In this document: positions 14,283 through 18,784 of the stretch, one piece after another
Layout of the letters: every line of letters starts with the position of its first letter
How positions within the stretch are numbered: the first letter of the stretch is position 1
Assembly (NCBI GenBank): GCA_030263275.1
Contig: SZOR01000081.1
Span: forward strand, 1 to 18,784
Origin: DSNY01 sp016861185
Lineage (GTDB): Bacteria > Pseudomonadota > Gammaproteobacteria > Burkholderiales > Burkholderiaceae_F
Direction: 5' to 3'
DNA length: 18,784 bases
The notes under the pieces: generated by a model
What the model saw: only the letters and a program-made list of their open reading frames with translations
Database searches by the model: none
What the model was told of the DNA's origin: nothing
Program-made: the position numbers and the translations under genes

Positions 14283-16087
14283 CCACCCGCGCGCACGCGA
14301 TGCCTTTCGGCGCGACGCCCGCCGAAGGCGGCGTGCGCTTCCGCCTGTGGGCGCCGAGCGCGTGGCGCGTCGACCTGCTGCTGCTCGAGGCCGAAGCGCT
14401 TCCGATGCAGCCGCTCGCGGGAGGCTGGTACGAGGCGACGATCGCCCAGGCCGATGCGCGTACCCGCTACGCCTATCGCATCGACGGCCGCCTCATCGTT
14501 CCCGACCCGGCGTCGCGCTGCAATCCCGACGGCGTGCACGGACCGAGCCTCGTCACCGATCCGCACGCGTTCGACTGGCCCGATGCGGACTGGCGCGGCC
14601 GGCCGTGGCACGAGGCGGTGATCTACGAGCTGCACGTGGGCAGCTTTACGCCGCAGGGAACCTTCGCCGCGGCGATCGAGCGGCTCGACGAGCTGGCCGC
14701 GCTGGGCGTCACCGCGATCGAGCTGATGCCGGTCGCTGCGTTTCCGGGACGACGCAACTGGGGCTACGACGGCGTGCTGCCGTTCGCGCCGGCCGCGGCT
14801 TACGGAACGCCCGAAGCGCTGAAGCGGTTCGTCGCCGCCGCGCACGCGCGCGGGTTGATGGTGCTGCTCGACGTCGTCTACAACCACTTCGGCCCCGACG
14901 GCAACTATCTGCACGCCTACGCGCAGCCGTTCTTCGATCGCACGCGGCACACGCCGTGGGGCGCGGCGATCGACTTCGGCGTCGACGTCGTGCGCGCGTT
15001 TTTCGTTCACAACGCGCTGTACTGGCTCGAGGAGTTTCACTTCGACGGCCTGCGGCTCGACGCCGTGCACGCGATCGAAGACACGCGCCGCCCCGACATC
15101 GTCGAGGAGATCGCGCAGGCGATTCGTGCCGGCCCCGGGCGCGCGCGCCACGTTCACCTGATCCTGGAGAACGACCGCAACGAAGCGCACTACCTCGCGC
15201 GCGATGCGGATCGCCGGCCGCTTTGCGCGACCGCGCAATGGAACGACGACCTCCATCACGCCGCGCACGTGCTCGCCACCGGCGAAACCGACGGCTACTA
15301 CGTCGACTACGCAGACGATCCGCTGGCCGACTTCGGGCGCGCGCTCGCCGAAGGCTTCGTCTACCAGGGCGAGCCGTCCGGCTTTCGCGGCGGCCGCCCG
15401 CGCGGCGAGCCGAGCGCGCACTTGCCGCCGGCGCCGTTCGTCAACTTCCTGCAGACGCACGACCAGGTCGGCAACCGCGCGTTCGGGGAACGGCTGGTCG
15501 CGCTGACGAGTGCCGAAAAACTGCGCGCGCTCGCGGCCTGCGTGCTGCTGGCGCCGGCACCGCCGCTGCTCTTCATGGGCGAGGAATGGGGCGCGAGCAC
15601 GCCGTTCCTGTTCTTCTGCGATTTCGGCGCCGACTTAGCGGAGGCGGTACGCAACGGGCGCCGCGCCGAGTTCGGCCGGATGAGCGCGTTTGCCGATGCC
15701 GCCGCACGCGAGCGCATCCCCGATCCGAACGCCGAAGCGACGTTCGCCGCCAGCCAGCTCGACTGGTCCGAGCGCGAACGCGCGCCGCACGCGCAATGGC
15801 TCACGTTCTATCGCGAGCTGCTCGCGCTGCGCCGGCAGCGCATCGTTCCCCTGCTCGCGCAAGCGGGCGCGGGCCGCTTCGAGATCGCCGCGCCGGGGCT
15901 GCTGCACGTCGCCTGGCCTTTGGGCGGCGCGCGCTTGCAGCTCGACGCGTACCTGCCGGCGGACGACAAAGCAGCTGCGGTCGCCGTGCCGCTGCCGGCC
16001 GGTGAAGTGATCCACTCGACCGCGCGCGAGGACGGCAAGCTCGCGCCGTGGACCGTGCGCTGGTCCCTCGAAGACGCGCATGGCTGA
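14279..16087 (+). CDS. treZ: Malto-oligosyltrehalose trehalohydrolase TreZ (GH13)
   Basis: A 602-residue enzyme that cuts trehalose from maltooligosyl trehalose, the last step of the TreY-TreZ route from glycogen. The N-terminal CBM48-like beta domain (about 5-95, FGATPAEGGVRFRLWAPSA) is followed by a GH13 barrel beginning WHEAVIYELHVGSFTPQGTF. Motifs are DVVYNHFGPDGNYL, GLRLDAVHAI (nucleophile Asp261), LILENDRN (Glu297) and LQTHDQVGNRA (Asp395); the ILEND and HDQVGNRA forms are typical of TreZ and differ from glycogen branching enzyme. FMGEEWGASTPFLFFCDF also fits TreZ. The ATG at 14279 sits in the glgX stop (ATGA overlap). There is no clear ribosome binding site, so translation is probably coupled. 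Its 3' end overlaps the next gene by 8 bases. Confidence 0.96.
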
Positions 16088-18784
16088 AGCGCTCGCGCAG
16101 CTCGCCGACGACTGCGGCATCCAGCTCGCGTACGACGACATCTGGGGCGTCACACGCCATACATCGACCGAGACGCTGCGCGCGCTGCTCGCCGCGCTCG
16201 GTGTCGACACCGCAGACGCGACAGCGGCGCTCGCGGCGCGGCAACGCGCGGCGTGGCGCCGGACGATCGCGCCCGTGATCGTCGTCCCTGCAGGCCGCGC
16301 CGCCTTCGCGTTTCGCGTCAACCTGCGCGCGCGCGACGATCGAACGCCGGTCGCGTGGCGCTTGCGGCTGGAGGACGGCGCGTCGCGCGAAGGCGCGTTG
16401 ACGCCGGCCGACTGGCCGCTGGTCGAGCGAGATTCGATCGACGGCGAAGCGCATGTCGCGCGCGCGGTGTCCATCGACGGCGTGCCGCCTGTCGGTTATC
16501 ACCGGCTCGAAGTGCTGGACGCGCGGGGTGCCGGTCATGCGGCGCTATGGGTCGCGCCCGAGCGCTGCTATCTGCCGGCGGCGCTCGCGTCCGGCCGCCG
16601 CATCTGGGGGCCGGCGGTCCAGCTTTACGCGCTGCGCTCGCAACGCAACTGGGGCATCGGCGATCTCACGGACCTGGTCAACGTGATCGATCTCGCCGCG
16701 CGGCACGGTGCCGACGTCGTGGGGCTGAATCCGCTGCACACGCTGTTTCCGCACGATCCGCGGCACTGCAGCCCGTACAGCCCATCGAGCCGGCTGTTTC
16801 TGAACACGCTTTATCTGGACGCCGAAGCGGTGCCCGAATTCGCCCGCAGCGAAGCGGCGCGCGCGCGCGTGGCTGCGGCCGAATTTCAGGCGCGGCTCGC
16901 GCGGCTGCGCGCCGCAGAACTGGTCGACTACGAAGGCGTTCGCGCGGCGAAGTTCGAGATCCTCGAACTGCTGGCGCGCGAGGTGCGCGGCGAACGCGCG
17001 CTGGCGTTCGAAACGTTCAAGCGCAGCGGCGGTGAAGACCTGCGCCGGCACGCGCTGTTCGAGGCACTGCAGGAGCATCTTTACGCGCGCGATCCCGCGT
17101 GCTGGGGCTGGCCCGCGTGGCCGCCGGAGTATCGCGATCCGGATTCGCCCGCGGTCGCGGCGTTCGCCGCAGCGAACGCCGAACGCATCGACTTCTACGC
17201 GTATCTGCAATGGCTCGCCGACGAGCAGCTCGCCGCCGCGGCGAAGCTCGCGGCGGCCATGGCCGTGGGCCTGTACGCGGATCTCGCGGTGTCGGTCGAT
17301 GCGGGCGGCGCCGAAAGCTGGGCGCAACAGCGGCTGTACGCGCACGGGCTGCGCATCGGCGCTCCGCCGGACGACTTCAATCCGAAAGGGCAGGACTGGG
17401 GGCTGCCGCCATGGCAGCCCGAAGCGCTGCGCGCCGCGGCGCACGAACCTTTCGTCGCGGTGCTGCGCGCGAACATGCGGCACGCCGGCGCGCTGCGCAT
17501 CGACCACGTGATGGCTTTGATGCGGCTGTACCTGATTCCCCCGGGAACCGAGGCGACACAGGGCGCTTACGTGCATTACGCGTTCGACGAGCTGCTGGCC
17601 GCGGTGGCGATCGAAAGCCATCGCAACCGCTGCCTGGTGATCGGCGAAGACCTCGGCACCGTGCCCGATGCGATCCGCGCGGCGCTCGCCGCCGCCGGCG
17701 TGCTGTCGTACAAGGTGCTGTATTTCGAGCGCGCCGCCGACGGGGGTTTCCGCGCGCCGGCGGACTTTCCTGCGCTCGCGCTGGTGGCCGCCTCGACGCA
17801 CGATCTGCCGACGCTGACTGGCTGGTGGGAGGGTCGCGATCTGGCGTTGCGCGAGTCGCTGCATCTTTTTCCGAGCGCCGAGCTGGCGGCTTCGCAGCGC
17901 GCGCAACGCGCGCGCGACCGGCCGGCGTTGCTGCGGATGCTCGTGCGCGAGGGGCTGTTGCCGGCCGGAGCCGAGCCGCCGCTGGCGCTGGACGAGCGGC
18001 TGAGCTGCGCGATCCACGCGCATATCGCGCGCACGAACGCGGCGATCGCGGTCGTGCAGCCGGAAGACATCTTCGGCGCGCGCGAGCAGATCAATCTGCC
18101 CGGCACGACGAGCGAGCATCCGAACTGGCAGCGCAGGCTCGCCGTGCCGCTCGAGCAATGGGGCGAAGACGCGCGCTTCGTCGGCTGCGCGGCGGCGTTT
18201 GCGGCGGCGCGGCCGCGCGCAAGCGCGCCGGCCGAGCCGCCGCCGACGGTCGTTCCGCGCGCGACCTATCGGCTGCAACTGAACCGCGATTTCACCTTCG
18301 CGCAGGCGACGGCGATCGTGCCGTATCTCGCCGCGCTGGGCATCTCGCACGTGTACTGCTCGCCGTATCTGCGCGCGCGCGCCGGCAGCCGCCACGGCTA
18401 CGACATCGTCGATCACCGCGGGCTGAATCCGGAGATCGGCACCTCGGCCGACTTCGAGGCCTTCGTCGCCGCGCTGCGCGGACACGGCATGGGGCAGATC
18501 GCCGACGTCGTGCCCAATCACATGGGCGTGCTGCGCGCGGACAACGCGTGGTGGCTCGACGTGCTCGAAAACGGCCCGGCCTCGGCATACGCGCATCTCT
18601 TCGACATCGACTGGACGCCGATCGACCCCGCGCTGCGCGGCAAGGTGCTGCTGCCGGTGCTCGGCGACCACTACGGCCGCGTGCTCGAGCGCGGCGAGCT
18701 GTGGCTGGTGTTCGACGCCGACGCGGGCGGCTTCGCCGTGCTGTACTTCGACCACCGTTTTCCGCTCGATCCGCGTTCGTATCC
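16080..18784 (+). CDS. malQ/treY: Fused 4-alpha-glucanotransferase (MalQ) and malto-oligosyltrehalose synthase (TreY); 3' end outside window
   Basis: I translated this frame codon by codon: from the ATG at 16080, which overlaps the treZ stop by 8 bases, it is open to the window edge (901 residues). Residues 1 to about 705 form a GH77 amylomaltase with the proteobacterial N-terminal domain (YDDIWGVTRHTSTETLRALL), IWGPAVQLYALRSQRNWGIGD, nucleophile Asp475 (LRIDHVMAL), Glu523 (VIGEDLGTVP) and Asp575 (STHDLPTLTGWWEGRD). It ends INLPGTTSEHPNWQRRL. A short Ala/Pro-rich linker (about 706-726, with ASAPAEPPPTVVPR) leads straight into TreY at about 727: ATYRLQLNRDFTFAQA, YCSPYLRARAGSRHGYDIVDH and GH13 region I ADVVPNHMGV (Asp809). 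The rest of TreY, with its catalytic residues, lies beyond the window. MalQ rearranges maltodextrins; TreY turns their reducing end into a trehalose unit for TreZ. Confidence 0.93.
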   Translation, partial: MAEALAQLADDCGIQLAYDDIWGVTRHTSTETLRALLAALGVDTADATAALAARQRAAWRRTIAPVIVVPAGRAAFAFRVNLRARDDRTPVAWRLRLEDGASREGALTPADWPLVERDSIDGEAHVARAVSIDGVPPVGYHRLEVLDARGAGHAALWVAPERCYLPAALASGRRIWGPAVQLYALRSQRNWGIGDLTDLVNVIDLAARHGADVVGLNPLHTLFPHDPRHCSPYSPSSRLFLNTLYLDAEAVPEFARSEAARARVAAAEFQARLARLRAAELVDYEGVRAAKFEILELLAREVRGERALAFETFKRSGGEDLRRHALFEALQEHLYARDPACWGWPAWPPEYRDPDSPAVAAFAAANAERIDFYAYLQWLADEQLAAAAKLAAAMAVGLYADLAVSVDAGGAESWAQQRLYAHGLRIGAPPDDFNPKGQDWGLPPWQPEALRAAAHEPFVAVLRANMRHAGALRIDHVMALMRLYLIPPGTEATQGAYVHYAFDELLAAVAIESHRNRCLVIGEDLGTVPDAIRAALAAAGVLSYKVLYFERAADGGFRAPADFPALALVAASTHDLPTLTGWWEGRDLALRESLHLFPSAELAASQRAQRARDRPALLRMLVREGLLPAGAEPPLALDERLSCAIHAHIARTNAAIAVVQPEDIFGAREQINLPGTTSEHPNWQRRLAVPLEQWGEDARFVGCAAAFAAARPRASAPAEPPPTVVPRATYRLQLNRDFTFAQATAIVPYLAALGISHVYCSPYLRARAGSRHGYDIVDHRGLNPEIGTSADFEAFVAALRGHGMGQIADVVPNHMGVLRADNAWWLDVLENGPASAYAHLFDIDWTPIDPALRGKVLLPVLGDHYGRVLERGELWLVFDADAGGFAVLYFDHRFPLDPRSY

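Noticed and set aside
16545..18755. A 736-codon minus-strand frame opposite the malQ-treY fusion
   Set aside because: Shadow of the fused gene; composition dominated by Arg, Ala, Val and His with no domain.

Overview
The window is about 18.8 kb of very GC-rich DNA. Its open frames strongly prefer G or C at the third codon position. Signs of a betaproteobacterium, most likely Burkholderiales, are a secreted PxPV-repeat protein, a DUF4124-like envelope protein, Bam/Omp-type lipoprotein signals and a Gram-negative DsbA-like oxidoreductase. That placement is inference, because no rRNA or tRNA lies in the window. I see no mobile elements, CRISPR arrays or prophage genes.

Bases 1-4250 hold housekeeping and envelope genes on both strands. 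They are the C-terminal part of a sensor histidine kinase (+), a FrnE-type DsbA family protein (-), a small lipoprotein (+), a 53-residue protein of unknown function (-) directly behind an unusual Fpg/Nei-family DNA glycosylase (-), a signal-peptide-bearing PxPV/HYK-repeat protein (-), and a single-pass membrane protein with a DUF4124-like tail (-). Bases 4614-7850 carry a large lipoprotein with four IPT/TIG domains and a metzincin-like zinc protease core (+), followed by a VOC/glyoxalase-fold protein (+) with a near-perfect ribosome binding site and a 17-bp dyad just upstream of it.

The second half (7870-18784) is a trehalose/glycogen osmoprotection island with two divergent operons separated by about 370 bp. 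Leftward, a membrane-anchored trehalose-6-phosphate synthase (otsA-type GT20 domain fused to a sensor-like N-terminus) is followed by otsB and an MscS channel, each joined to the next by a 4-base ATGA overlap. Rightward, glgX, treZ and a fused malQ-treY gene overlap by 4 and 8 bases. The fusion stays open past the right edge of the window.

Together these genes encode both bacterial routes to trehalose: UDP-glucose plus glucose-6-phosphate through OtsA/OtsB, and glycogen or maltodextrin through GlgX, MalQ, TreY and TreZ. A mechanosensitive release valve sits in the OtsAB operon. The most notable items are the sensor-like OtsA, its coupled OtsA-OtsB-MscS operon, and the MalQ-TreY fusion.
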